Origin: Euzebya tangerina
GTDB taxonomy: Bacteria > Actinomycetota > Nitriliruptoria > Euzebyales > Euzebyaceae
Length of the DNA: 64,000 bases
NCBI RefSeq assembly: GCF_003074135.1
Contig: NZ_PPDK01000001.1
Location: 558,001-622,000, forward strand
Direction: 5' to 3'
Each line of letters begins with the position of its first letter. Position 1 is the first letter of the stretch. The position numbers were made by a program, and so were the translations under genes. The notes under the pieces were generated by a model that worked only from the letters and a program-made list of their open reading frames with translations, did not search any database and was not told the origin of the DNA. This document shows positions 35,252 through 44,541 of this stretch, one piece after another.

Positions 35252-36307
35252 ATGGCCGCTCCCCGACCCACCCCGATCAACGACGCTGCCGCCCCTGCGC
35301 CGGCCCTGATCTCTCCCGACCGGACCGGTGCCGTGGCTCGTGCGGTGTCCGGCGTCGTCCGCGTGACCGATGATGTGCTCGTCAGGGCGACGGGCCGCCG
35401 TCCCCTCGCCTCAGCGTTGATCGATCGGACCCTGTGGGGTCCGCTCCAACGGGGCGAGCCCGTGATCCGGCCCGCCCGGCCGCTGCTCGGGCTGTCGTTC
35501 GACTGCGACTACCAGGAGGACACCGATGCGCTCCCGCTGCTCGGGGAGGTGCTGGCCGAGGTCGGCGTCACCGCGAGCATCTGCGCCATCGGCAAGCTCG
35601 TGGAGCGCGACCCGAATCCGTATGGTGCGCTGGTGGCCGCTGGCCACGAGTTGGTGAACCACACCCACACGCACCCGGACAATCCGGTGCTGAACCCCGA
35701 CCGGGAGTTCTGGGATCTCTCGGAGGCCGAGATGGCCGAGGAGATCGGCACGGCCCAGGACGCCTTCGAACGGCAGGTGGGAATCCGTCCGACGGGCTTC
35801 CGCTCGCCGCACTTCAAGGACGCACACCGCATGCTCGCCGCGATCGAGCGGTTCGAGGAGATGGCGTATCTGAGCACGGTGCTGCAGGGCAAGACCCCCA
35901 GCGGTCTGCCCTACCGACCGGCACGTGACGCTGCCGTCCTGTCTGACCGCTCACACTTCGTCAGCTCACCGGACCCCGCAGGCAACTCCCGACTGGTCCA
36001 GCTGCCGCTCACACCATGTCCGGACCACCGGTGGTCGCCGCTGTGCTCCTACCACACGATCCGTCGTCCGCGGCTTGACGCCACCGGGCAGGGCATGCAT
36101 CCGGCCGAGCAGTTCCCGCAGCTGTGGGAGCGGATGCTCGACCGGGCCGCGTCCGACCGCTACGCACTCGTCTACTTCGACCCCAAGGACGTGGCCGGAT
36201 CCGCCGAGGCCGCCAGCGTGTTCGGCGAGATGCTCCGCATTGCCGTCGCAGCGGGTTGGCAGGTCACGACGATGGCTGCCGTGGCAGACCTCTGGCCTCT
36301 GCCGTGA
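35252..36307 (+). CDS. Polysaccharide deacetylase (NodB homology domain)
   Basis: A 351-residue carbohydrate esterase family 4 protein without a clear signal peptide. Motifs: LSFDCDYQED (metal and catalytic Asp), HTHTHPDNP (His metal ligands), TGFRSPHFKD (catalytic Arg), and a late VYFDPKD. It would remove acetyl groups from GlcNAc-like residues. It opens the rightward glycan operon, divergent from the sulfotransferase. A TAGGTT box at 35237-35242, 10 nt before the ATG at 35252, favours that start; another ATG at 35225 is possible. It ends in GTGA, overlapping the next start. Confidence 0.85.
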   Translation: MAAPRPTPINDAAAPAPALISPDRTGAVARAVSGVVRVTDDVLVRATGRRPLASALIDRTLWGPLQRGEPVIRPARPLLGLSFDCDYQEDTDALPLLGEVLAEVGVTASICAIGKLVERDPNPYGALVAAGHELVNHTHTHPDNPVLNPDREFWDLSEAEMAEEIGTAQDAFERQVGIRPTGFRSPHFKDAHRMLAAIERFEEMAYLSTVLQGKTPSGLPYRPARDAAVLSDRSHFVSSPDPAGNSRLVQLPLTPCPDHRWSPLCSYHTIRRPRLDATGQGMHPAEQFPQLWERMLDRAASDRYALVYFDPKDVAGSAEAASVFGEMLRIAVAAGWQVTTMAAVADLWPLP

Positions 36308-37503
36308 CCACCAACCGCGTCCTGCACGTGGTGGAGAGCTGGCCCCCGGTCCCCTCGGGCTACGCCCGGCGCAGTCACGCGCTGGTCGCTGCGCAGTCCC
36401 GCCAGGCGGCCATCGATCCCGCTGTCCTCGTGACCTCCCGTCAGTGGGTCTACACCGACGACGTGACCAGCACGCCGGACCACGACCTCGTCGTCTGCCG
36501 GTCGTCGCCGAGCGAAGATCGGTGGCGTCGCATCCGGCCCTTCCACGTCGATGTCGCGCGACTACGAGACGAGGTCGTGTCGGCAGCCAGGGCTCACGAT
36601 GCGACGATCGTGCACGTGCACTGGTCCAGTGGGATCGGTCGGGCCGCAGCCATGGCAGCGACGAGGCTGGGGCTGCCCCTGGTGGCCGAGGTGCGCTTCG
36701 ACCTCGCCGGCGCTGTCGTGGCCCAGGGAGCGGTGACGCCGGAGGTCATCGAGTCCGCCCTTCGACGCCGCTTCGAGTCCCACCTCGACGACGCGGCGGT
36801 GGTGATCGCTGCCTCGCATCCGACCGCCGAACTCGTGCGACGGACCACAGGCCTCGCCGTCGAGGTCGTGGAGAACGCGGTCGAACCGGGGGGCTTCGAG
36901 GCCCCCGACGGGGCGGGCGCTGCAGAGCGCCAGGACCTCGGCATACGGCCTGAGCGGGTCGTTGTCGGCTCCACCGCCAAGCAGTTGCGCTACGAGGGCC
37001 TGGATCTGCTGCTCAGCGCTGCCGCGGCCTGCGAGTCCCCGCCGGTCGTCCTGTTGATCGGCACCGGTCCGGAGGCGTCTCGCCTGCGCCGGGAAGCGGC
37101 GACGACCGGCATCGACGTCCGGCTCACGGGTGCGGTGCCGGCCGCCAGGATTCCGGGTCTGCTTGCTGCCATGGATCTCTTCGTGGCCCCTCGACGCGAC
37201 ACGTCCATCACGCGCTGGGCCAGCCCCCTCAAGGTCCTCGAGGCCATGGACGCCGGCGTGGCCGTCGTCGGCAGTGCGGTCGGCGACATTCCGCGCCTCC
37301 TCGCAGGTGGACGGGGGTTCATCGTGGCAGCTGGTGCCGTGCACGAGCTAACGGCCGTGCTCGACGAGGCGATGACGCGACCCGACCTGCGTCAGGGTCG
37401 TGCGACCGCCGCCCAGGCCTGGATTCGTCAGCAGGGTGACTGGGACGCCGCCGCCGCCCGATACGCCGAGATCTACCGCACGGTGCCGCGCGTCCAGCGT
37501 TGA
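36304..37503 (+). CDS. Family 4 glycosyltransferase
   Basis: A 399-residue GT-B enzyme starting at a GTG that overlaps the deacetylase stop (GTGA). N-terminal NRVLHVVESWPPVPSGYARR, donor domain VGSTAKQLRYEGLDLLLSAA, LLIGTGPEASRLRREA, LFVAPRRD and SPLKVLEAMDAGVAVVGSAVG. Similar in plan to the GT4 at 31436 on the opposite arm. The activity (sugar and linkage) cannot be assigned. The next gene starts 66 bp downstream on the same strand. Confidence 0.9.
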   Translation: MTTNRVLHVVESWPPVPSGYARRSHALVAAQSRQAAIDPAVLVTSRQWVYTDDVTSTPDHDLVVCRSSPSEDRWRRIRPFHVDVARLRDEVVSAARAHDATIVHVHWSSGIGRAAAMAATRLGLPLVAEVRFDLAGAVVAQGAVTPEVIESALRRRFESHLDDAAVVIAASHPTAELVRRTTGLAVEVVENAVEPGGFEAPDGAGAAERQDLGIRPERVVVGSTAKQLRYEGLDLLLSAAAACESPPVVLLIGTGPEASRLRREAATTGIDVRLTGAVPAARIPGLLAAMDLFVAPRRDTSITRWASPLKVLEAMDAGVAVVGSAVGDIPRLLAGGRGFIVAAGAVHELTAVLDEAMTRPDLRQGRATAAQAWIRQQGDWDAAAARYAEIYRTVPRVQR

Positions 37504-37569
37504 TGTCCTCGCCGGCTCCGAACACCGGTCGGCAGATTCAGATTGGCACGACGGGGTAAGGCCAGGTGT

Positions 37570-38628
37570 GTGCCGACGCCATCGCCCGCCGTAGTTGACA
37601 CACCAGCACCGCCCGATCGACGACCCCGCATCGCAGTCGTCATGCCGGCCCATCGCGCCGGACCAGAACTCGACATGTGCCTGGCACACCTGCACGCGCT
37701 CGACCCCGCGCCCGATGAGATCCGCATCGCGGTCGATGGTGCCAACTCCGCCGTCGTCCACGCCGCGGCCCGGGTCACCAACCGGATTGTGACGCTCCCG
37801 CAGCAGTCAGGACCTGCCGCGGCACGCAACCTGGCCGCGTCCGGGTCGAGCGCCGACGTGCTGCTGTTCGTCGACGCAGACGTGGCGGTCCCACGCGATC
37901 TCGTCGCCCGTGTCGCCGCGGCGTTCTCCGACGATCCCACGCTGGATGCCCTGGTGGGGAGCTACGACGCCGCACCGACCGCTCCCAACCTGCTCTCCCA
38001 GTACAAGAACCTGCAGCACCACTACACCCACCAGCACGCGTCTGAGGATGCCCAGACGTTCTGGGGTGCGTGTGGGGCCATCCGTCGCCAGATCTTCGAG
38101 TCCCTCGACGGCTTCGACGCCGAGCGCTACCGGCATCCTTCCGTGGAGGACATCGAGCTCGGCTACCGGCTCCACGCGGCCGGGGGGCGCATCCGGCTGG
38201 ACCCCTCCATCCAGGTCACGCACCTCAAGACCTGGCGGGCGTGGGACCTCCTCCGCACCGAGGTGCTGCGGCGGGCGATCCCGTGGAGTCGGCTCATGCT
38301 GGAACGAGGTGAGCTCCAGTCCGACCTCGGCGTCGGAGCGGCAGGCCGTGCCAGGGTGGGCGCCGCCTGGGTGCTGACACTCAGCGCTCCGGCCGCGCTC
38401 CGCTCACGCCAAGCACGCCGCATCGCGGCCGCGGCCGTGCTGGCCCTGGTGGGGCTGGACTGGCAGCTGGCCCGATTCCTCTCCGCTCACCTCTCGCCGA
38501 CCAGGCTCGCCGCCAGCCTGGCGTGGCACTGGTTCGCCCATCTCTACAGCGGAGTCGGGTTTGCCTGGGCGGTGGGCGAACGCCTGTGGGGAGCAACCCA
38601 ATCGACGTCCGGACGCCGCAGTGGGTGA
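37570..38628 (+). CDS. Family 2 glycosyltransferase with C-terminal membrane segment
   Basis: A 352-residue GT-A enzyme: RIAVVMPAHRAGPELDMCL, LLFVDADVAVPRDLV (DxD), WGACGAIRRQIFESLDGFD, and HPSVEDIELGYRLHAAG (ED acid). Two hydrophobic segments near residues 265-285 and 310-335 should anchor it to the inner leaflet, suggesting lipid-linked or processive synthesis. The GTG at 37570 was chosen (AAGG upstream); a TTG at 37543 is an alternative. It precedes a second GT2 with a 37-bp gap (or an overlap if that gene starts at 38621). Confidence 0.87.
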   Translation: MPTPSPAVVDTPAPPDRRPRIAVVMPAHRAGPELDMCLAHLHALDPAPDEIRIAVDGANSAVVHAAARVTNRIVTLPQQSGPAAARNLAASGSSADVLLFVDADVAVPRDLVARVAAAFSDDPTLDALVGSYDAAPTAPNLLSQYKNLQHHYTHQHASEDAQTFWGACGAIRRQIFESLDGFDAERYRHPSVEDIELGYRLHAAGGRIRLDPSIQVTHLKTWRAWDLLRTEVLRRAIPWSRLMLERGELQSDLGVGAAGRARVGAAWVLTLSAPAALRSRQARRIAAAAVLALVGLDWQLARFLSAHLSPTRLAASLAWHWFAHLYSGVGFAWAVGERLWGATQSTSGRRSG

Positions 38629-38665
38629 GTCCGCGGACCGTCGTCCGGCGAGGCTCGAGGAGTCC

Positions 38666-39571
38666 GTGATCGTCGACCGACGCACAGACCGACCTCCGGT
38701 GCAGGCACCCGACGTGTCGGTCATCATCCCGACGCGAAACCGGCCGCAGTGGCTGGGACGATGCCTGACCGCACTGGCTGACGCGACGGCGCCCTCCACG
38801 AGCGTGGAGGTCATCGTGGTCGACGACGCGGGCGAGCACCCCCTGGCCCCCGTGCTCGATCGGGTGAGCGACGGGTTGGACATCACGCTCCTGCGCCGGC
38901 CCTCCAGCGGAGGTGCATCGCTGGCATGCAACACGGGGGCATCGTTTGCCCGAGGCGAGGTCCTGGCATTCACCAGTGCCGACTGTGCACCACAACGCGG
39001 GTGGGTCGAGGCCCTCAATCTTGCGGCCACCCAGTACCCGGGCAGCCTGATCGCCGGTCGGACGGAGACGGCGAAGACGGCCCACCGGTGGGTCCTGGTG
39101 AGCGACGCCATCACCCAACACCTGCAGCGCTGGTCGGCCGTCCACAACGTCCCACCGTTTGCTCCGATCCACAACATGGCCCTTCCCCGCCGACGGTTCG
39201 AGGCGATCGGCGGCTTCGCCGGGACCGCTGACACGCCCCGCGGCGAGGACCGCGACCTGGTGGCGCGGTGGGCCGAGAAGGGCTGGGAGACTGCCGTCGC
39301 CGAGCAGGCACTGGTGGTCCACGACCGGGACCTCTCCTACCGCGACTTCCTTCGGCAACACCATCGATATGGCCGTGCGAGCTTCCACTTCTCCGAACAG
39401 CTTCGACGGCGCCAGCAGGACCCCCGACTCTTCAAGGGCATCTGGTTCTACCTGGTGATGCTCTACCGTGCGTATCGGGCCGCCGGATGGCTGGGACTGC
39501 CGGCCGTCGCCGTGGCCCAGATCGCCACCGCGGTCGGCTACCTGCGGGAGCGTGTCTCGCAACGGACCTGA
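38666..39571 (+). CDS. Family 2 glycosyltransferase
   Basis: A 301-residue GT-A enzyme with VSVIIPTRNRPQWLGRCLTA, EVIVVDDAGEHP, FTSADCAPQRGW in place of the usual DxD run, and TPRGEDRDLVARWAEKGWE with the catalytic acid. It resembles the GT2 at 29726 in length and motif spacing, so each arm of the locus carries a GT4 and a GT2 of the same kinds. GTG at 38666 follows GAGGAG but with short spacing; GTG at 38621, overlapping the preceding stop, is equally possible. Confidence 0.87.
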   Translation: MIVDRRTDRPPVQAPDVSVIIPTRNRPQWLGRCLTALADATAPSTSVEVIVVDDAGEHPLAPVLDRVSDGLDITLLRRPSSGGASLACNTGASFARGEVLAFTSADCAPQRGWVEALNLAATQYPGSLIAGRTETAKTAHRWVLVSDAITQHLQRWSAVHNVPPFAPIHNMALPRRRFEAIGGFAGTADTPRGEDRDLVARWAEKGWETAVAEQALVVHDRDLSYRDFLRQHHRYGRASFHFSEQLRRRQQDPRLFKGIWFYLVMLYRAYRAAGWLGLPAVAVAQIATAVGYLRERVSQRT

Positions 39572-39664
39572 CCGGCCACGATGGCCTCCGCTGTGGCAAG
39601 GTCCCGCGCCGATAGGGTCGTGTGGACGTCCTTCCCGTGGGACCGACGCCGACCGGAGGATGGC

Positions 39665-41248
39665 GTGCCGAACAAGACGAGAACTGCCGCCGTGATCGGG
39701 GCCGGGCCCGCCGGCCTGACGGCCGCCCACGAACTGCTCTCGCGGACGGACGTGGTGCCCGTGGTGTTCGAGGCGACCGACCGCATCGGGGGCATCTCCT
39801 GCACGGTCGAGCACAACGGCAATCGGCTCGACATCGGCGGCCACCGCTTCTTCTCCAAGTCCGATCGGGTCATGTCGTGGTGGCTGGAGCGAATGCCGCT
39901 GCAGAAGCTTCCCGAGGACCACATCGACATCGCCTACCAGGGTCAGCAGCGCGGTCTTGCCGTTCCCGACGCCGGGGTGGATCCGCACACGACGGACCGC
40001 GTCATGCTGCTTCGAGAGCGGACGTCGCGGATCTTCTGGCATGACCGGCTCTTCGAGTATCCCCTCAGTCTGAGCGGGTCGACGATGCGAAACCTCGGGC
40101 CGGAACGGCTCTTCCGGTCGGCGGTGAGCTATCTGCGGTCCATGTCAGCACCCATCCGGGATGAGGACACCCTCGAGGACTTCTTGATCAACCGGTTCGG
40201 CCGTGAGCTCTACCAGACCTTCTTCCAGAGCTACACCGAGAAGGTCTGGGGCGTGGCCTGCGACGAGATCCCCGCGGAGTGGGGTGCGCAGCGCATCAAG
40301 GGACTGAGCATCCGGAAGGCACTGCTGCACGCGGTCGACAAGGCCCGCGGCGGCGTCGCCTCGGATGCGGTCGCGCAGCGGGAGGTCGAGACGTCACTCA
40401 TCGAGCGGTTCCTCTACCCCAAGTTCGGGCCCGGCCAGATGTGGGAGGTCGTGGCCCAGGAGGTCCGCGATCGTGGCGGCGAGGTCCTGATGAACCAGCG
40501 GGTGGTGGGCGTCCGGACGACCGAGGGACACGTCACCGCCGTCGTCTCGGCGGACACCCGAACCGGGGAGCAGACGACCACCGCGGTCGACATGGCGGTG
40601 TCGTCGATGCCGATCCCCGCACTGGTGGACGCCATCGACATCGCGGCACCACGCTCAGTTGCGGACGTCGCCCGGGGCCTGCCCTTCCGTGACTTCTTCA
40701 CCGTGGGACTGTTGGTCGACGGCCTGCGGCTGCCGCCAGCACCCGGCGACGACCTGATCAAGGACAACTGGATCTACATCCAGGAACCCGGGGTGCAGAT
40801 CGGGCGCCTGCAGATCTTCAACAACTGGAGTCCGTGGATGGTGGCTGACCCGTCCACGGTGTGGCTGGGGCTGGAGTACTTCTGCTACGACACCGATCCG
40901 ATCTGGCGTCAGCCCGATGCGGAGCTGACCAGGCTGGGCGTCACGGAGCTGAGCAAGATCGGCATCATCGAGCGCGAGTCGGTCCTCGACAGCTGTGTCG
41001 TCCGGGTCCCCAAGACCTACCCCGCCTACTTCGGCAGCTATGGCGACTTCGACGTGGTGCGGGGGTGGCTGCAGGAGATCCCGAACCTGCACTGCGTCGG
41101 CCGCAACGGTCAGCACCGCTACAACAACCAGGACCACTCGATGCTGACGGCCATGCTGATGGTCGATCAGCTGACCGGCGAGGACCCGACAGCAGACATC
41201 TGGGACGTCAACACCGAAGAGGAGTACCACGAGCAGCGCTCGTCATGA
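39665..41248 (+). CDS. FAD-dependent oxidoreductase, Glf/HemY-like
   Basis: A 527-residue flavoprotein: the dinucleotide-binding GAGPAG (12-17), an Arg/Gly motif [10 protein letters not shown], then the [18 protein letters not shown] stretch characteristic of a family found in polysaccharide clusters and related to UDP-galactopyranose mutase and protoporphyrinogen oxidase. It may rearrange or oxidise a sugar, but this group is not canonical Glf. GTG at 39665 follows GGAGGA. Last gene of the rightward glycan operon; it overlaps the convergent DMT gene by 6 bp. Confidence 0.85.
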   Translation: MPNKTRTAAVIGAGPAGLTAAHELLSRTDVVPVVFEATDRIGGISCTVEHNGNRLDIGGHRFFSKSDRVMSWWLERMPLQKLPEDHIDIAYQGQQRGLAVPDAGVDPHTTDRVMLLRERTSRIFWHDRLFEYPLSLSGSTMRNLGPERLFRSAVSYLRSMSAPIRDEDTLEDFLINRFGRELYQTFFQSYTEKVWGVACDEIPAEWGAQRIKGLSIRKALLHAVDKARGGVASDAVAQREVETSLIERFLYPKFGPGQMWEVVAQEVRDRGGEVLMNQRVVGVRTTEGHVTAVVSADTRTGEQTTTAVDMAVSSMPIPALVDAIDIAAPRSVADVARGLPFRDFFTVGLLVDGLRLPPAPGDDLIKDNWIYIQEPGVQIGRLQIFNNWSPWMVADPSTVWLGLEYFCYDTDPIWRQPDAELTRLGVTELSKIGIIERESVLDSCVVRVPKTYPAYFGSYGDFDVVRGWLQEIPNLHCVGRNGQHRYNNQDHSMLTAMLMVDQLTGEDPTADIWDVNTEEEYHEQRSS

Positions 41249-42241
41249 CCCCCGATCCCGCTTGACCAACCACACCCCACCCAGTATGGCGAACCCGCCG
41301 ATGACCTGGATCAGTCCGAGTCGTTGGTCGAGGAGGACCCAGGCGAAGACGACGGCGAAGACCACCTCGGACAGGCCGACGAACGAGGCGACCCGCGCCC
41401 CCAGCCGCTTCGCCGCGGCGATGCCGAAGGTGTAGGCGGCCACCGTGGAGATGAGGATCATGGCGGCCGCCGCCCAGGGCCAGGTCATCGTCACGCCACC
41501 GAGCTCGACCGGCGCCTCCGAAGCAGCCAACGGGAGCACCTCAGCGACCCCGAGGATCGCCAGGACCAGGCTGCCGACGAGGAGTCCGGTGCCGGCCAAC
41601 GTGAGCGCCGACATGGTCGGCAGCTCGCGAGCCGACAGCGTGTAGTAGGCCGCCAGACCCACCGCCGCAGCGAGCGCCCAGGCCAGGCCGCTGGCGCTGA
41701 TGGACGCGACCCCCGTCAGGTCGAGGACCAGCACCAGACCGACGAGGGAGAGAGCGGTGCCGGCCACGGTGGGGGAGGCGGGCGGCTTCCTCGTGCGAGC
41801 CCACGTGGCCAGCACGATCAGCGTCGGTGCCAGGTACTCGATCAGCAGGGCGATGCCGACGGGCAGTGTGGCGATGGCGTTGAAGAACGCGAACTGCACG
41901 CCGGCCACCGCCACCACCCCGTAGACCATCGCGACCCGCAGGTCGGTCGCGCTCGGTCGTCGGCGGGCGAAGCCGATGACGGTGACGGGCAGCATGACGA
42001 CGGCGCCACCGCCAAGCCGAAGCAGTGCGGTGGCCGACGGCGACCAGCCCGCCTCGAGCAGGGCCGCCGCGATCGGACCCGAGCTGGCGAAGGCGGCTGC
42101 TGACACGACCGCCATGAGCAGGCCGGCACGCGTCGTCCTGCGGTCCTCGAACACAAGAGATCCGGGGATGTTCTCGACGGTCACGGTCGGCCGACTTCCC
42201 GCGTGAGGATCCGATGCCGGATCCCCGATGTGTGGGCCCAT
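41243..42241 (-). CDS. EamA/DMT-superfamily transporter
   Basis: A 332-residue membrane protein with ten predicted helices made of two EamA repeats; the first begins [26 protein letters not shown] and the second [21 protein letters not shown]. Members export amino acids, nucleobases or other metabolites. The ATG at 42241 has TATGCT at -12 to -7, so it is probably leaderless, and this excludes the longer open frame upstream. It is divergent from the unknown gene at 42289 with about 47 bp between them. Confidence 0.9.
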   Translation of the reverse strand: MGPHIGDPASDPHAGSRPTVTVENIPGSLVFEDRRTTRAGLLMAVVSAAAFASSGPIAAALLEAGWSPSATALLRLGGGAVVMLPVTVIGFARRRPSATDLRVAMVYGVVAVAGVQFAFFNAIATLPVGIALLIEYLAPTLIVLATWARTRKPPASPTVAGTALSLVGLVLVLDLTGVASISASGLAWALAAAVGLAAYYTLSARELPTMSALTLAGTGLLVGSLVLAILGVAEVLPLAASEAPVELGGVTMTWPWAAAAMILISTVAAYTFGIAAAKRLGARVASFVGLSEVVFAVVFAWVLLDQRLGLIQVIGGFAILGGVWLVKRDRGS

Positions 42242-42247
42242 CCCGGA

Positions 42248-42253
42248 AGCATA
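42248..42253 (-). promoter_or_regulatory. -10 box for a leaderless DMT transporter mRNA
   Basis: TATGCT on the minus strand ends 6 nt before the ATG at 42241, placing the expected transcription start on the A of the start codon. No Shine-Dalgarno is visible. Confidence 0.5.
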
Positions 42254-42288
42254 CGAAGACGACGATCCTCTATGCCATGATGCGACCG

Positions 42289-43773
42289 ATGGCGCAGGGA
42301 TCGACGCATCGTGGAGGGCCGGACCGGGGCGTGGTGTTCGCCCGGGATGGGAACGGGCGCAGGAGCACATCAGCCGTCGGGCAGACCGTGGTCTCGACGG
42401 CGTTGGCTGAGGTGGATTCGACGGGCGCCGAGGCCGCCCGCCGCGAGACCAGCTGGCGATCCGGGTACCTGCCGCACATCCGTCGGCTGACACTGGCAGG
42501 CCTTGGGTCCCGACCTGACGCGGAGCAGTTCGCCCGCGACGGTCTGGCCGCCTTGGATCTGGGGATGGCCTGGGCGGCGCCGGACGGTGATCGGCCCATC
42601 ACCGACCTGCTGTCGGCCGAGCCCGACGTGGGGGTGGCCCAGTCCGAGGTCGCCGGGTCTGGGGATCCGGAGGGTGAGCTCACGGTGCCCTACCGCGGCA
42701 CCCGTCTGGCGGGGACGTCGTTGCGCGACCGACTGGAGAGTTGGGTCGCCGATGGGATCGTCGAGCCGTCCTTCGCCGACGCCATCACCACCGTCATGGA
42801 CAACCCCGCGTGGCTGCGGTTGGACGGTCGGACCGTTGCCGTCCTCGGTGCCGGTGCCGAGATGGGGCCCGCCCAGGCGCTGTTGCGGTGGGGTGCCAGT
42901 GTGGCGGCGCTGGACCTGCCCGGGGCGCCCGGTTGGGAGCCGCTGATCGAGCACGCGCGGCGCTCGGGCGGGCGGCTGCTGGTCCCCACGGCGGAGGGGG
43001 CCTCCGGTCCTGGTCTGGACCTGATCGAGCACGTTCCGGCCATTGCGAGTTGGCTGGTCGACATCGATGACGACCTGGTGATCAGCAACGACGTCTACGC
43101 GCCGGGATCGGCGTTCGTCAGGGTGGCCCTGGCCGCGGACGCCGTCAGCCGCCGGGTCGCCACGGCCAGGCCGACGACCGCGCTCGCCTTCCTGGCCACA
43201 CCGACCGACACCTACGGGGTGCCGGAGCGGGTCGTCGAGTCGGCGGTGGCGGAGTACCGCGGCCGGTCGCGCTGGGCCAAGCTACTCGGTCGACCACTGC
43301 GGACGCTCAGCGGCGGGCGACTGCTGCGGCGTCCGTATGCGGAGTCGGTCAAGCCGGGCATCTGCGACGCGCTGGTCCCGCAGCAGGGCCCGAACTACGC
43401 ACTGGCGAAGCGCCTGCAGCGGTGGCGTGCGACGGAGGCTCGGCGATCGGGAACGGTGGTCTCGCTGCACGTCGCGCCGGCCACGCGGACCCGGTCGGTG
43501 ACGAGGAATCGGGCCTTGGCGGCGGCGTATGCCGGGGCGCACCGCTTCGGCGTAGAGGTCTTCGAGCCCGGTACGACCAACACGTTGATGGCGGCGTTGC
43601 TGGTCCACGACCTGCATGCAGGGCCATTGTCGCAGGGGCGATCCAGTCTCGATCAGGTGTGGCAGGACGAGGCGTACGCGGCGGCGCACGGCGGGATCTG
43701 GACGTGCCGGTACGCCCCGCGGAGCGTCCTGGGCATGGCCGCACTGCTGGGCCTGGGCGGCGCCCGGGGCTGA
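42289..43773 (+). CDS. Conserved-looking protein of unknown function with Rossmann motif
   Basis: Not recognised. A soluble protein of about 494 residues. The central region has RTVAVLGAGAEMG (GxGxxxG at 187-193) with Asp209 at the end of the next strand (VAALDLPG), a dinucleotide-binding pattern. Other blocks that look constrained are RSGYLPHIRRLTL, SVKPGICDALVPQQGPNYAL and GVEVFEPGTTNTLMAALLVHDL. No signal peptide or membrane helix. ATG at 42289 is one of three close starts (42277, 42280). Divergent from a DMT exporter, ending 3 bp before the cbiO stop. A reductase, epimerase or dehydrogenase is possible but unproven. Confidence 0.8.
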   Translation: MAQGSTHRGGPDRGVVFARDGNGRRSTSAVGQTVVSTALAEVDSTGAEAARRETSWRSGYLPHIRRLTLAGLGSRPDAEQFARDGLAALDLGMAWAAPDGDRPITDLLSAEPDVGVAQSEVAGSGDPEGELTVPYRGTRLAGTSLRDRLESWVADGIVEPSFADAITTVMDNPAWLRLDGRTVAVLGAGAEMGPAQALLRWGASVAALDLPGAPGWEPLIEHARRSGGRLLVPTAEGASGPGLDLIEHVPAIASWLVDIDDDLVISNDVYAPGSAFVRVALAADAVSRRVATARPTTALAFLATPTDTYGVPERVVESAVAEYRGRSRWAKLLGRPLRTLSGGRLLRRPYAESVKPGICDALVPQQGPNYALAKRLQRWRATEARRSGTVVSLHVAPATRTRSVTRNRALAAAYAGAHRFGVEVFEPGTTNTLMAALLVHDLHAGPLSQGRSSLDQVWQDEAYAAAHGGIWTCRYAPRSVLGMAALLGLGGARG

Positions 43774-43776
43774 GGA

Positions 43777-44541
43777 TCAGGCGGAGCGGCGGGCCGCCGC
43801 ACCGGACCGCGGGTCGAAGCCGAGCGGGAGCTCCAGCCGGTTGGCGTGCAGCAGCGCCTCGTCCGACAGCACCTCGACCACGGCGTCGTCCGCCACCACC
43901 CGCCCATCGTTGACCACAACAGCGCGGTCGCAGAGTTCCAGCGCGAACGGCAGGTCGTGCGTGATCAACACCTGGGTGATGTCGAGGGAGTCCAGGACCG
44001 CGGCGACCTCGCGTCGGCCGGCCGGGTCGAGGCCGGACGTGGGCTCATCGAGGACGAGCACGTCCGGCCGCATGGCCAGAACCGTCGCGAGCGCCACCCG
44101 ACGTCGCTCGCCACCGCTGAGGTGGTGGGGCGTTCGGTCGATCAGCGCTAGGGCGCCGACCTGCTCCAGGGCCTCGGCCACTCGCTGGTCCAACGCCGCG
44201 CCCTCGACGCCGAGGTTGGCGGGTCCGAACTCGACGTCCTCTCGGACGGTGCCCATGAACAGCTGGTCGTCGGTGTTCTGGAACACCAGGCCGACCCGCC
44301 GCCGGATGTCCCGAAGGTTCCGGTCGGTGACGGCGAGTCCGGAGACGTGGACCGAGCCCTCCTGGACCTCGTGGATTCCGTTGAGGTGCAGCGCCAACGT
44401 GGTCTTCCCGGCCCCGTTCGGGCCCAGCAGCGCCACCCGTTCACCCTCTTCGATGGAGAGGTCGACCCCGTCCAGCGCCGTGTGGCCATCGGGGTAGGTG
44501 AACCGCAAGCCGGTCACCAGGAGCGTCGGGGTCGCGGTCAC
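43777..44541 (-). CDS. cbiO: ECF metal transporter ATPase CbiO/NikO-type
   Basis: A 254-residue energy-coupling ATPase: Walker A GPNGAGKTT, Q-loop VFQNTDDQLFMGTV (the QNxDDQLF form is typical of ECF ATPases), signature LSGGERRRVALA, Walker B VLVLDEPTSGLDPAG. It drives uptake of cobalt or nickel with CbiQ and CbiM. The GTG at 44541 overlaps the cbiQ stop (GTGA). It is the last gene of fur-cbiM-cbiQ-cbiO. A single ATPase gene implies a homodimer. Confidence 0.93.
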   Translation of the reverse strand: MTATPTLLVTGLRFTYPDGHTALDGVDLSIEEGERVALLGPNGAGKTTLALHLNGIHEVQEGSVHVSGLAVTDRNLRDIRRRVGLVFQNTDDQLFMGTVREDVEFGPANLGVEGAALDQRVAEALEQVGALALIDRTPHHLSGGERRRVALATVLAMRPDVLVLDEPTSGLDPAGRREVAAVLDSLDITQVLITHDLPFALELCDRAVVVNDGRVVADDAVVEVLSDEALLHANRLELPLGFDPRSGAAARRSA

